This document shows, piece after piece, positions 39,226-46,265 of a DNA stretch of 50,103 bases. Both the position numbers and the translations under genes were made by a program. This DNA is from Clostridiaceae bacterium. GTDB taxonomy: Bacteria > Bacillota > Clostridia > Peptostreptococcales > Natronincolaceae. The number at the start of each line of letters is the position of its first letter. Within the stretch, counting starts at the first letter, position 1. The stretch is from positions 29,346 through 79,448 of the forward strand of contig JAFIFG010000106.1 of NCBI GenBank assembly GCA_020832135.1, read 5' to 3'. The notes under the pieces were generated by a model. The model was not told where the DNA came from. It did no database searches and was given only the letters and a program-made list of their open reading frames with translations.

Positions 39226-39318
39226 TCAAAGATCATTTTCTACCGGCACCATGCAGGGTGTGCCTTGAAGTTCTTTTGGTAACCCATTGGTAAAGCCACC
39301 AGGCAAGCAACACAACAT
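39226..39318 (-). CDS. Possible 30-residue early leader protein
   Basis: The frame reads MLCCLPGGFTNGLPKELQGT and ends PCMVPVENDL, a protein-like composition in the early-operon leader. It lies directly after the early promoter and ahead of the 87-residue gene. There is no clear ribosome site, so it may be leaderless-like, a leader peptide or chance. The same stretch explains most of the 180-nt leader. Confidence 0.4.
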   Translation of the reverse strand: MLCCLPGGFTNGLPKELQGTPCMVPVENDL

Positions 39319-39379
39319 ATTTGTTTCGTAATTTACTACTATAAGATGTGAAGCTGTGATAAAATTATTTTGATGTGAA

Positions 39380-39408
39380 ATGTTATCTTAATTATTATTT
39401 TAATGCAA
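39380..39408 (-). promoter_or_regulatory. Early promoter of the lytic operon
   Basis: On the minus strand TTGCAT (39403-39408) and TAACAT (39380-39385) are separated by exactly 17 bp. The -35 overlaps operator 1, so repressor binding would block it. A direct repeat GATGTGAA (39344 and 39372) lies just downstream and could be a Ner-like site. Confidence 0.6.
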
Positions 39409-39476
39409 CAATCGTTGTATGTCAAGCATAAAATAAAACAATTGTTGCATATAATTCAATAAAACAAACTATTGTT
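39407..39476. promoter_or_regulatory. Three phased repressor operators, 30-bp spacing
   Basis: AACAATCGTT (39407-39416), AACAATTGTT (39437-39446) and AACTATTGTT (39467-39476) share a dyad with centres exactly 30 bp apart. The array lies between the divergent repressor gene and the early promoter, covering the -35 of the latter and the repressor's own -10. It should be the cI-like repressor's operator set. Confidence 0.75.
39450..39455 (+). promoter_or_regulatory. Repressor promoter -10
   Basis: TATAAT on the plus strand, 42 bp before the repressor start codon, located between operators 2 and 3. No good -35 is visible at 17 bp. Binding at operators 2 or 3 would autoregulate the repressor. Confidence 0.5.
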
Positions 39477-39497
39477 GTATAAGGGGGATGTAATGCA

Positions 39498-39971
39498 ATG
39501 AATGTTGGATTTGGTCAAAGATTGAAGGAAGCCATAAAGCAAGCTGACATAACTCAGAAATACATAGCAGAAGAGCTAGATATATCTACAACAGCGATGA
39601 CAAACTACACAAAAGGGAGAATTCCTGATGCTACTATTCTTTACAATATCTCTAAGCTTTTAGGAGTGTCTATGGAATGGTTACTCGTTGGCAATGATGA
39701 CGACCCGAAGGCTTTGGATAAAACTGCAACATCTTTTAGCGAAAAGGGAAAAGCCGACGAAATTTCCATAGAAATCAAAGGAGTTAAAGCTTTAAGCGAA
39801 TCAGAAGTTAAGTGCCTGGATCTTTTCAAGCAGCTAGAGCCTTTAGAGCAGGGGATTATATTAGGCAGAATGATTGAAATGGTTGATAAAGGTCAAAAAA
39901 AGCAGGATAAAAGGGGACGCTCATCGAATTATCACAATGGAGAAGAGGCAGCCGCTAAAGAAATGGCTTAA
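39498..39971 (+). CDS. cI-like prophage repressor
   Basis: 157 residues. Residues 5-65 are an XRE helix-turn-helix (RLKEAIKQADITQKYIAEEL, DISTTAMTNYTKGRIPDATI). A short linker and an amphipathic C-terminal helix region (SESEVKCLDLFKQLEPLEQG) follow, without an S24 peptidase domain. Induction would therefore not use self-cleavage of the usual type. The ATG follows AAGGGGGATG. It is transcribed away from the early operon and should keep the lytic genes off. Confidence 0.9.
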   Translation: MNVGFGQRLKEAIKQADITQKYIAEELDISTTAMTNYTKGRIPDATILYNISKLLGVSMEWLLVGNDDDPKALDKTATSFSEKGKADEISIEIKGVKALSESEVKCLDLFKQLEPLEQGIILGRMIEMVDKGQKKQDKRGRSSNYHNGEEAAAKEMA

Positions 39972-40038
39972 TTTTTTGGGCCTTCTTTGACGTGTTTTCT
40001 TATCATTTTTATAAATTTTAGAAAGGAAGGTGTTGATT

Positions 40039-40668
40039 TTGGACAATAATGCAATTTCATTTCAGGAGTATTTAGAAAAGAAGTACGGCAAGGGTGCAAA
40101 TAGGGATATATTATCAGGCGTTTTAACAAAGGATCTGAGGGAGCAAGCTGACTTTATTAATTGGTATTTACTTCATAATAATATTAATAAGCATAAGCTT
40201 TTTGTACATGCTCTATTTCATGAAAATCATTCCGTCCAGTACAAAAACCCTAATTCAGGATATGTCATTTACTACAGTGATGAACATCTGGAATCTAGCT
40301 CGAATGATATAGTTAAAGCTTTGGAATGGATGGGTAGGGATTATATCTTGATAGATGCAGCTAATAAAACCTTTAAGCAGCTGGAGGAATATTTACTGCC
40401 TTTCCATAGCAGAACAAAATATGAGGTTTTTAAAGAGTTTGAAAATATGTTACTGAATTCTGATAAGGTGTTGATTTTAAAAAATATCTCAAAACTGAAG
40501 GGCAGCAAGGATGCTAAAATTAAAAATGCCAGGTCGTTTATAAAGGTTTTAGATGATGCGCACTTTAAAAACATAACCCCAAAAGCCGATATAATTTTTA
40601 TCGATACCGCTAGATTTTTAGAAGATGCATGGGATAATATTGGAATATATTTGAATATTTTGGGGTGA
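40039..40668 (+). CDS. Unknown protein in the immunity region
   Basis: About 209 residues from TTG at 40039, which has AAGGAAGGTG at a good distance; a GTG at 40030 is an alternative but lies within the ribosome site. It has an alpha/beta feel: YVIYYSDEHLESSSNDIVKA, KVLILKNISKLKGSKDAKIK, and KADIIFIDTARFLEDAWDNI. It lies 60 bp after the repressor and ahead of a shared terminator, so it is likely expressed in the lysogen. Superinfection exclusion or a role with the repressor is plausible. No family recognised. Confidence 0.7.
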   Translation: MDNNAISFQEYLEKKYGKGANRDILSGVLTKDLREQADFINWYLLHNNINKHKLFVHALFHENHSVQYKNPNSGYVIYYSDEHLESSSNDIVKALEWMGRDYILIDAANKTFKQLEEYLLPFHSRTKYEVFKEFENMLLNSDKVLILKNISKLKGSKDAKIKNARSFIKVLDDAHFKNITPKADIIFIDTARFLEDAWDNIGIYLNILG

Positions 40669-40688
40669 TTTCACTTCCTTTTTGCCCT

Positions 40689-40932
40689 GTCGCCGTGTCG
40701 CCGTTAATTTGCCAAGATTGCAAAACTACATATCGGATTTTTATTGATATTTCAATGTTCGTAGGCTATGTCGCCGTTAATTTTAAAAATTTCATTTTTG
40801 TCGCCGTTAATTTCCTGTTTCTTAATGATAAAGGCATCTCTTTTGAAGAGGTGTCTTTATCTGTGTAACTCCTGTGTCGCTGATAATATCAATGTTGTGT
40901 CACTCTCATCTACAGCCTAGTGACGGTGACAC
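40689..40932. repeat. Left-end cluster of TGTCGC-type repeats
   Basis: TGTCGCCGTTAATTT occurs exactly three times (40696, 40769, 40799). Shorter variants lie at 40689 (TGTCGCCGTG), 40874 (TGTCGCTGATAA), 40898 (TGTCACTC), and inverted near 40919-40931. The 40769 and 40799 copies are 30 bp apart. The cluster follows the immunity genes. A plus-strand frame across it has a VAVN repeat but no ribosome site and is not a gene. Confidence 0.75.
40830..40858 (+). terminator. Terminator of the repressor operon
   Basis: An 11-bp stem with two G-U pairs (AAAGGCATCTC with GAGGTGTCTTT) and a TTTAT run on the plus strand ends the repressor-unknown gene pair before the left end. Confidence 0.6.
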
Positions 40933-40985
40933 TAAAAAAGACCGGCTTTTGACCGATCTCTCAAAAATCTCTTTGAAATTTATTT

Positions 40986-41150
40986 TTTGAAAATTAACTT
41001 GCGGAAAATCTTTTAAAAAATCGTCCCACTTTTCTGCTCTTCGACAGCCCTCAACGTCTCTCCATGTCCCGCTTTATCCCGTCTAATCCCTCGATGTCCC
41101 GGGGTGCCTCTCGATATATCTATGTTTGCATATTAATTTGAGAATCTACA
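40986..41150 (-). repeat. Left-end transposase sites and terminus
   Basis: The terminus reads inward TGTAGA then TTCTCAAATTAATATGCAAA (L1, 41125-41144). A second site TCCGCAAGTTAATTTTCAAA (L2) lies at 40986-41005, and a degenerate inverted one near 40959-40978. Between L1 and L2, TCSATGTCCCG occurs twice, 30 bp apart (41061 and 41091). The asymmetric arrangement (L1-L2 about 140 bp, R1-R2 22 bp) is as in Mu. Confidence 0.75.
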
Positions 41151-41155
41151 CTTAT
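41151..41155. repeat. Target-site duplication CTTAT, left-end side
   Basis: The second CTTAT copy directly after the prophage terminus CTACA. See the matching copy at 6195-6199. Confidence 0.93.
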
Positions 41156-41587
41156 CTCCATATTTTGTGGATCTCTTTTTTTAGATACACTATCCTCAAA
41201 TACATGAACAGCTGGGCTAGTGCTTAAAAAAGTTCCAGTATAGATCTTTCCATCCCTTGTTCTGATTTTACAATACTCTGCATCTAAAGTAGGTACGATA
41301 GGTCCTCCGATCAAAGTAAACTTTAATGTTCCACTACTAGTAATGGATCTAACCATAGCTCCTAACGTATCAACATGAGCGGATAAGCCTACTATCTTAT
41401 CATTACTTTTACCAGGTACCGTAATTACTCCACAACCTTTGTTGGTAAGTTCAAAGTTATACCCAAGTTCCTGTACCCATGTGTGGATTTTGTCCATAAT
41501 ATCGAAGCAGAATCCACTTGGGCTATCGAACACTAATAAATCTTTTGCTTTCTGTAATACGTACGCTTTGTTAATTGCAATTTCCAT
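41151..41587 (-). pseudogene. M42-family aminopeptidase, N-terminal fragment
   Basis: From an ATG with AAGGAGGATACGAAA upstream. It carries the N-terminal M42 segment (YVLQKAKDLLVFDSPSGFCF) and the metal-binding GLSAHVDTLGAMV (His and Asp), plus the FLSTSPAVHVFEDSVSKKRD part of the insertion domain. Reading through into the prophage adds ten residues before a stop at 41120. The truncated product lacks the other metal ligands and cannot be active. It still has its native promoter region. Confidence 0.93.
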
Positions 41588-41918
41588 TTTCGTATCCTCC
41601 TTAACGTATTGAAGTGATAATTTATTTATTATATCCTTATTTTTTTATTCTACCATAGAGTTCTTTACATAAGGGGTTATACATTTTACTCAGCCTGAAG
41701 GAACAACATAAGAAACACTCCAACAATCCTCCTTACTTTATTCCTAATTATGTTTCATCCACTTTACTAGTTACTGGCATCTTCAAGAGTCACTTATATT
41801 ATATCAGTTTATGGAATAATTTTACAAATTAAAGCACACCTTCTAATATTAGAATTTTTGTCTAACACTAGGGTGCACTTGTTAATTCATCTGTTTATTA
41901 TATAAGGACTAATAAAAA
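41588..41918. other. Intergenic region, no gene seen
   Basis: It holds the promoter side of the aminopeptidase gene and a perfect 14-bp palindrome TTCTAATATTAGAA (41841-41854). That palindrome is flanked by AAAGCACACC and AGGGTGCACTT, which could pair as the base of a larger hairpin. No protein-like frame is visible. Confidence 0.5.
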
Positions 41919-41950
41919 CCTATAGAGCAGATCTAAAGCTGCTCTATAGG
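41919..41950 (-). terminator. Terminator of the PadR-rhomboid operon
   Basis: A perfect 12-bp stem (CCTATAGAGCAG with CTGCTCTATAGG), followed on the minus strand by TTTTTATTAG. It lies 80 bp after the rhomboid gene stop. Confidence 0.88.
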
Positions 41951-42029
41951 TCTATTATTTCGTCGTCATTATCCCACTCATTTTTGTAGGTTATCTTCAG
42001 ATAATGACACCTTGTGCATGCAAAAATAT

Positions 42030-42611
42030 TTATTCGTTAAAAGAGATAAAATTATGCTTTGCATGGAAAATTTTTAGCAGTATAACTCCCGTTAGTGCTC
42101 CGGCAATATGGGGGTAATGTCCTACAGAAGGTAGCCAGCCGAAAACAATAGCTATCACTGAAGACATAAGTAAGACTGTAGGTAATACGATGTTTGGTAA
42201 GTTAAATGGCAACTCTCTTTCCCATGGAAAAGCTAAATGATAGTAGAATAGGATACCAGAAGCTGCAGCACTAAATCCAATCCCCGCAGTTTCTCTTAAT
42301 AGCAAGGTTATCCCTCCTACTAGGATTCCACTTAGAACCAGTACAATGTATCTCTTTGAACCAATTAACCGTTCTACCCAAATTCCTATCCATAAAAGTA
42401 ACCCCATATTAATGATGATATGATTCCAATCCACATGAACAAAACCATATGTCAAGATTCCGTACCATCTTTGGGGTAATGCTTCATAATCGAAAGCCAA
42501 AAATCTTATATTTTCAGGGTTAGTTACCCTTGCTACAAGAAATACTATGGCTGAGATTATAAAAATTAATAAACTAATTGGATTTTTTTTGATATTTATC
42601 ATTTCTAACAT
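42030..42611 (-). CDS. Rhomboid-family intramembrane serine protease
   Basis: 193 residues with about six membrane helices. The rhomboid pattern is clear: GFVHVDWNHIIINMGLLLWI (His-Asn region of helix 2), a catalytic Ser in GFSAAASGILFYYHLAFPW, where the usual GxSG reads GFSA, and the catalytic His in GHYPHIAGALTGVI. The gene lies seven bases after padR, so they form one operon. Substrates are unknown. The A in place of G after the Ser is seen in some bacterial rhomboids. Confidence 0.88.
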   Translation of the reverse strand: MLEMINIKKNPISLLIFIISAIVFLVARVTNPENIRFLAFDYEALPQRWYGILTYGFVHVDWNHIIINMGLLLWIGIWVERLIGSKRYIVLVLSGILVGGITLLLRETAGIGFSAAASGILFYYHLAFPWERELPFNLPNIVLPTVLLMSSVIAIVFGWLPSVGHYPHIAGALTGVILLKIFHAKHNFISFNE

Positions 42612-42618
42612 AAACTTT

Positions 42619-43170
42619 TCAACTCCTATTCTTTAATTCTTCAATCGCCTCTTCTGCCCATTCAATCTCTGCCTTTATTTCTTTTAAGGCCTTCTTAATC
42701 GTTAGGGTCCAATAATAATATGACTTTTCCAACCCGTCCTGTTTCGCAGCTTCTTTCGCTGATTTTGATACGTTTGAAAGAACCGCCAGTGCCTCTACCC
42801 TTTGCTTTTTAAACCTCTTAATTTCAAATGTTAAGTTTTCAACACTCAGATTTTCACCAAAGAACACACGAACGATAAACTCATCCCTTACCGGAACCTC
42901 CAGATTACTCGGAAAGTTTTCCACCCATTTCTGAAAAGAATTTTTCCCTGACGAAGTAATTGAGTATACCTTCCTATCAAATTTTTTATCCTGTGGTTCT
43001 ATTCGGGATGAGACAAGTCCCTCTTCTTCCAATTTCCCCAGTTCACGATAAATCTGACTGGATTTTGCACTCCACATAAATTGCAGAGAGGATTCAAAAG
43101 CCTTTTTTAAGTCGTAGCCGCTCATATCATTGTAAGTTAATAGACCTAGTAATCCATATCTTAAGCTCAT
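42619..43170 (-). CDS. PadR-family transcriptional regulator
   Basis: 183 residues. The N-terminal winged helix has MSLRYGLLGLLTYNDMSGYD, LKKAFESSLQFMWSAKSSQI, YRELGKLEEEGLVSSR and KVYSITSSGKNSFQKWV. The C-terminal half is the Vir_act_alpha_C coiled coil (ALAVLSNVSKSAKEAAKQDG). PadR proteins usually repress their own operon in response to toxic compounds. An AGTTATA/TATAACT inverted repeat (43204-43238) lies in its promoter region. Confidence 0.92.
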   Translation of the reverse strand: MSLRYGLLGLLTYNDMSGYDLKKAFESSLQFMWSAKSSQIYRELGKLEEEGLVSSRIEPQDKKFDRKVYSITSSGKNSFQKWVENFPSNLEVPVRDEFIVRVFFGENLSVENLTFEIKRFKKQRVEALAVLSNVSKSAKEAAKQDGLEKSYYYWTLTIKKALKEIKAEIEWAEEAIEELKNRS

Positions 43171-43203
43171 TTTTTTCTCTCCTTTCTATATTTATATATG
43201 ATT

Positions 43204-43238
43204 AGTTATATTCAACTTGTTATATGTAATGTATAACT
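43204..43238. promoter_or_regulatory. Candidate PadR operator
   Basis: AGTTATA at 43204-43210 and its complement TATAACT at 43232-43238 flank an AT-rich core with further TTATATG repeats, 35-70 bp before the padR start. Autoregulation is inferred from the family. Confidence 0.45.
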
Positions 43239-43353
43239 ATATGCCTTTTTTGTCAATCCATTTTTGCAAAAAAATCAGCCCCTAAAGCAAAATTCCCCAA
43301 ACCGTAGTATGAGGGAACTTAAACATTTTTCAATTTTTACTTTAAAGCCTTTC

Positions 43354-43540
43354 AAACCAATTATTACAATCTATTTCTTCTCTATCAAGGCTACTATCTC
43401 ACATGTGTTTTGATAGAAGGATAATAATATTTCGCAAAAAATATGGAATTCTCCCCCTATCTCCTCCTTCTCTTTATTACACCTCTGCTTTAACAAATGT
43501 AAAGTCGTGAATATCTGTAAATAGTATAGCATGATTACCT
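43354..43540 (-). repeat. Composite gene-end remnants, copy B
   Basis: On the minus strand, ILFTDIHDFTFVKAEV and a stop (43540-43477, paralogue of 1228-1292) are followed by IVALIEKK and a stop (43400-43354). The second part resembles the C-terminal THVECVALIEK tail of TrmA/RlmD-type RNA m5U methyltransferases with a base missing. Upstream, TTGACA-17-GACAAT makes a good minus-strand promoter (near 43600). A 53-codon frame runs across both parts but out of register with the first. Confidence 0.5.
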
Positions 43541-43812
43541 CTCAATGGTTTTTACCTCCGCTGGAAACAAATGGAATTGTCTCACTTGTTTCTTTTTTTG
43601 TCAATCTTAATCTATACATTTATTATAGTGAATTTTCTTTTTGAGAAAGTATGAGTCTACCTTACACTTTGTATCATTACGTCTGAATCATATTTTTTCT
43701 ATTGAAAGCTTAAGTACCCAACTCTTTATCTTACTTTCACCTTCATTAGTCTCCATAACTTTTGAAAAACATCTCAATTCTGCAAAGTTTCTATCGTCTT
43801 TAACAGAAAATC

Positions 43813-43833
43813 CCCTAAACTTGTCTAGGGGAG
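43813..43833 (-). terminator. Hairpin CCCCTA/TAGGGG
   Basis: A 6-bp GC-rich stem followed on the minus strand by ATTTTCTGTT. It sits between the two gene-end remnant blocks and probably ended a lost gene. The frame after it (KVMETNEGESKIKSW) looks protein-like but is too short to assign. Confidence 0.45.
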
Positions 43834-43880
43834 CATAAATTACTCTTAAATTTTATCTTAAATTCTTCTAAACCACTGAT

Positions 43881-43990
43881 CCTAGCTTATTACTTCTCTA
43901 TCAACACCACACACTCCACATGGGTTTTGATAAAAAGATGATATTATTTCGCAGAATAAATAGGGAGTTTCCCCCTGGGGAATTGGTATA
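43881..43990 (-). repeat. Gene-end remnant, copy C (KTHVECVVLIEK)
   Basis: The minus strand reads IKTHVECVVLIEK then two stops, an intact match to the C-terminus of TrmA/RlmD-type RNA methyltransferases. The bases before it (GGGAAACTCCC and TGCGAAATAATAT) recur near 43420-43450 and 1200. No methyltransferase body is present. The rest of 43171-44086 shows no intact gene. Confidence 0.5.
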
Positions 43991-44086
43991 AAAATGTAGT
44001 TGCTATTTCACGATCTGTGAATTATGAAATAGCAATAAAATTCTTCTATCATTATTTATAACTTCTTATCTAATACAATTTTTACA

Positions 44087-44395
44087 TTACTCACTCTGCA
44101 TTGCAGTATAAATAAGAATAGCATCTCTTAAAAATTCTGCTGCTCTAGGCTCTATTTTGTCATAAAACTCCTTAAACCTTTCATCATATACATACATTTG
44201 AGCAATACCTTCCTGGACCTCTTTTGAATAACTATCCCAGTAAAAAGAGATCCATTGTCTATGCAAATCAGCTGTATTTTGTACTAATTCTCCTACTGAG
44301 TTATCCGTTTTTAAAGCCTTGCTTAATGTTTGATAAAGTTCGTTTTCAAGTTTTGTGATTTCTTTGTATGCCCCAATGAAATTGACATAATTCAT
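44087..44395 (-). pseudogene. Truncated TipAS-domain paralogue
   Basis: 102 residues that match the last 95 residues of the MerR-TipAS protein at 46266-47033 almost throughout (ELYQTLSKALKTDNSVGELV, HRQWISFYWDSYSKEVQEGI, AAEFLRDAILIYTAMQSE). The DNA-binding domain and central linker are missing, and no ribosome site precedes the ATG. Nucleotide similarity extends past the stop. It is a partial duplication; whether it is made is doubtful. Confidence 0.8.
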
Positions 44396-44411
44396 TGCTA
44401 GTATTGAATAT

Positions 44412-45032
44412 TTATTTTACTGATTTAAATCTGCGGGTTATGATCACACTTCCAGCTCCAAGTATAAATGCCCCCAAAGCATATAATACGGATTTATTTG
44501 ATGAGCTAGATTGAGATGATGTTTCACCTTCGACAACCATATCAGCTTCTATACCACTGGTAGCTAAGGCTGTATTAAGCAGTTCTGCTTGATAACCCTC
44601 AACAACCTTTACCTTATCTTCTCCTAACAATTCATAAAGATAATTGGCATTTTTTTCACTGTAGGGTGTGATCCCTACCTCAACATAGTCATTGTATGGC
44701 CCAGTATGCGTAACTCGAAAGTCTTTTTCATTCATTTCTTCAGTATGATCTTCAAACAGATATTTATCAATTTCCCTTTGTCTTTGAAGTATTTCCTCAT
44801 CTATAGATCTTGGCTCTTGAGGATAATCCATAACTGCAGAATCAAGAGGATCTGTTGGCGATTCAATCACCCTCCTTGCCTGACCTTCATCAATTTCAAC
44901 CCTCTCTTTCGGTGGTTGATCCATCAACGATGATGGCATACTTCCACCACCATTGGCAAAGGCAACACTGGATGAAAGTAATGTAACACATACCCCTAGT
45001 ATAAATGTTTTTTTAAATCTTGATCTATTCAT
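44412..45032 (-). CDS. Exported protein with C-terminal membrane anchor
   Basis: 206 residues from the ATG at 45032, with AAAGGAGGAACTATTTT upstream. A signal peptide (KKTFILGVCVTLLSSSVAFA) precedes a mostly acidic, proline-containing ectodomain. The end is a Ser-rich linker (SSQSSSSNKS), a membrane helix (VLYALGAFILGAGSVIITRR) and a basic tail, without an LPxTG motif. The C-terminal layout resembles a wall- or membrane-anchored surface protein. Function unknown. Confidence 0.82.
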   Translation of the reverse strand: MNRSRFKKTFILGVCVTLLSSSVAFANGGGSMPSSLMDQPPKERVEIDEGQARRVIESPTDPLDSAVMDYPQEPRSIDEEILQRQREIDKYLFEDHTEEMNEKDFRVTHTGPYNDYVEVGITPYSEKNANYLYELLGEDKVKVVEGYQAELLNTALATSGIEADMVVEGETSSQSSSSNKSVLYALGAFILGAGSVIITRRFKSVK

Positions 45033-45254
45033 AAAATAGTTCCTCCTTTTATTCTCCAATAATCACTAAATTAATGTAGTAATGATACCTGCCTTCTCCC
45101 CTCCTTTCTTATCAGCTTATACTTATTAGACGGAGATAACTGCTTTATGTTCCTAAGTTTTTAAGTAGTATCATCATATCGCATATAAATACCTAATAAA
45201 GTCATAGTTGTTATAGTTTGCTTCATTTGTCATTTAGGTAATCCAAAATAAAAA

Positions 45255-45283
45255 ATTCTCCCAAATCTTTAATCTGGGAGAAT
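45255..45283 (-). terminator. Terminator of the AraC-like gene
   Basis: A perfect 9-bp stem ATTCTCCCA/TGGGAGAAT, followed on the minus strand by a TTTTTTATTTT tract, 8 bp after the AraC-like gene stop. Upstream 45060-45254 holds no gene. Confidence 0.85.
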
Positions 45284-45290
45284 ATAAAAC

Positions 45291-46166
45291 TTATTTCTTT
45301 TTAATAATTGGTATCCATAATTCACTTTTAAAATTTGGATCTGTAAGCTCCTTTTCCTCATTCCATAATATTTCAGGTCCTTCTGCTATTTCATAGTTTG
45401 AAGACGGGAACCATTCTGAATAAATACGTCCCCAAACATTTTGAAGTGTATGTGGAAATGGACCTACTGCTTGAAATACTGCCCATGTCGAAGCTGCAAC
45501 TTTAAGTTCTGCTAGGTCACTTGGGCACTCTTTATTTGTTGCTACACCAATATAATGATCAAGCTCTCCCTTTTCCTCCATTCTACCTTCAGAAAAGTTT
45601 GTAGATGCACTAAGTAATCCTGTAGGCTCTACATTAGATAAATTCTTAAGCTTACTGATTTTTTCTCCATCTAAACCTTCCCACATTTCTGCGATTTCTG
45701 GATTGACTCCTTCAAAAACTATAGGTACCCTTTTCATTATGCCCACTATATTAAACCCCTCTATTTCTTCAATTCTGTAATTCATTTCATTTCCTCCCTT
45801 TATTGATAATTGAAAGGTCATTGGTGGATAAGCCTTTAATAATTTACTATTTTTCTTGGCCTCTGAAGGTGTTATGCTATGCAATTTTTGAAAAGCTCTG
45901 CTAAAAGAATCTGGTGAGCTATAACCATATTCAATAGCAATATCTATGATCTTTATATCACTATTATTAAGTTCAAGAGCTGCAACAGTGAGACGTCTAC
46001 GACGTATATATTCTGATAGTGTAACCCCTGTGAGGAATGAAAACATTCTTTGAAAGTGATATTCAGAACAACAAGCGATCTTAGCTACCTCTTTAAAATC
46101 TACACCATCTGTCAGGTTTTCTTCAATATAGCTTAATGCTTCATTCATTTGCTTAATCGAATCCAT
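45291..46166 (-). CDS. AraC-family regulator with GyrI-like effector domain
   Basis: 291 residues. The N-terminal 105 residues carry two helix-turn-helix units ([40 protein letters not shown], then [20 protein letters not shown]). Residues 128-291 are a GyrI/SoxS-like small-molecule binding domain ([56 protein letters not shown]). Such Rob/BltR-like proteins sense drugs. The ATG follows GGGAGGTCATATAG. Confidence 0.93.
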   Translation of the reverse strand: MDSIKQMNEALSYIEENLTDGVDFKEVAKIACCSEYHFQRMFSFLTGVTLSEYIRRRRLTVAALELNNSDIKIIDIAIEYGYSSPDSFSRAFQKLHSITPSEAKKNSKLLKAYPPMTFQLSIKGGNEMNYRIEEIEGFNIVGIMKRVPIVFEGVNPEIAEMWEGLDGEKISKLKNLSNVEPTGLLSASTNFSEGRMEEKGELDHYIGVATNKECPSDLAELKVAASTWAVFQAVGPFPHTLQNVWGRIYSEWFPSSNYEIAEGPEILWNEEKELTDPNFKSELWIPIIKKK

Positions 46167-46265
46167 CTATATGACCTCCCTTTTATCTATAGAGTATCAG
46201 AAACTGAGTATATATATCCGACATTTTCTGTACAGTTGTGCAGGGTATTAATAATGAGCTTTACA

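Larger units (their letters stand above)
6200..41150. mobile_element. Mu-like transposable prophage with a DGR
   Basis: The element is 34,951 bp, begins TGTAGCTTCGCAAA and ends with the complement of TGTAGATTCTCAAA, and is flanked by CTTAT repeats. It has a complete Mu-type gene set: cI-like repressor, MuA and MuB, GemA, Mor, gp26-gp28, DUF935 portal, F, I, T, gp36, G, gp37, sheath, tube, tape measure, hub, and baseplate J and I proteins. No structural gene is visibly broken, so it may be inducible. Left (immunity) end is at 41150, right end at 6200. Confidence 0.95.

Noticed and set aside
40665-40868. Plus-strand 67-codon frame after the immunity operon with VAVN repeats
   Set aside because: The repeated residues come from the noncoding TGTCGCCGTTAATTT repeats, no ribosome site is present, and the frame covers a terminator.
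40689-40932. CRISPR array in the left-end repeats
   Set aside because: Repeats are short, irregularly spaced (73 and 30 bp), partly inverted, and no cas genes are present.
40940-40962. GACCGGCTTTTGACCGATC as a terminator hairpin near the left end
   Set aside because: The two halves are mainly direct repeats and pair poorly, so a stable stem is not formed.
43641-43838. Plus-strand 65-codon frame in the decayed region
   Set aside because: No ribosome site and it is antisense to remnant coding; composition is not protein-like.
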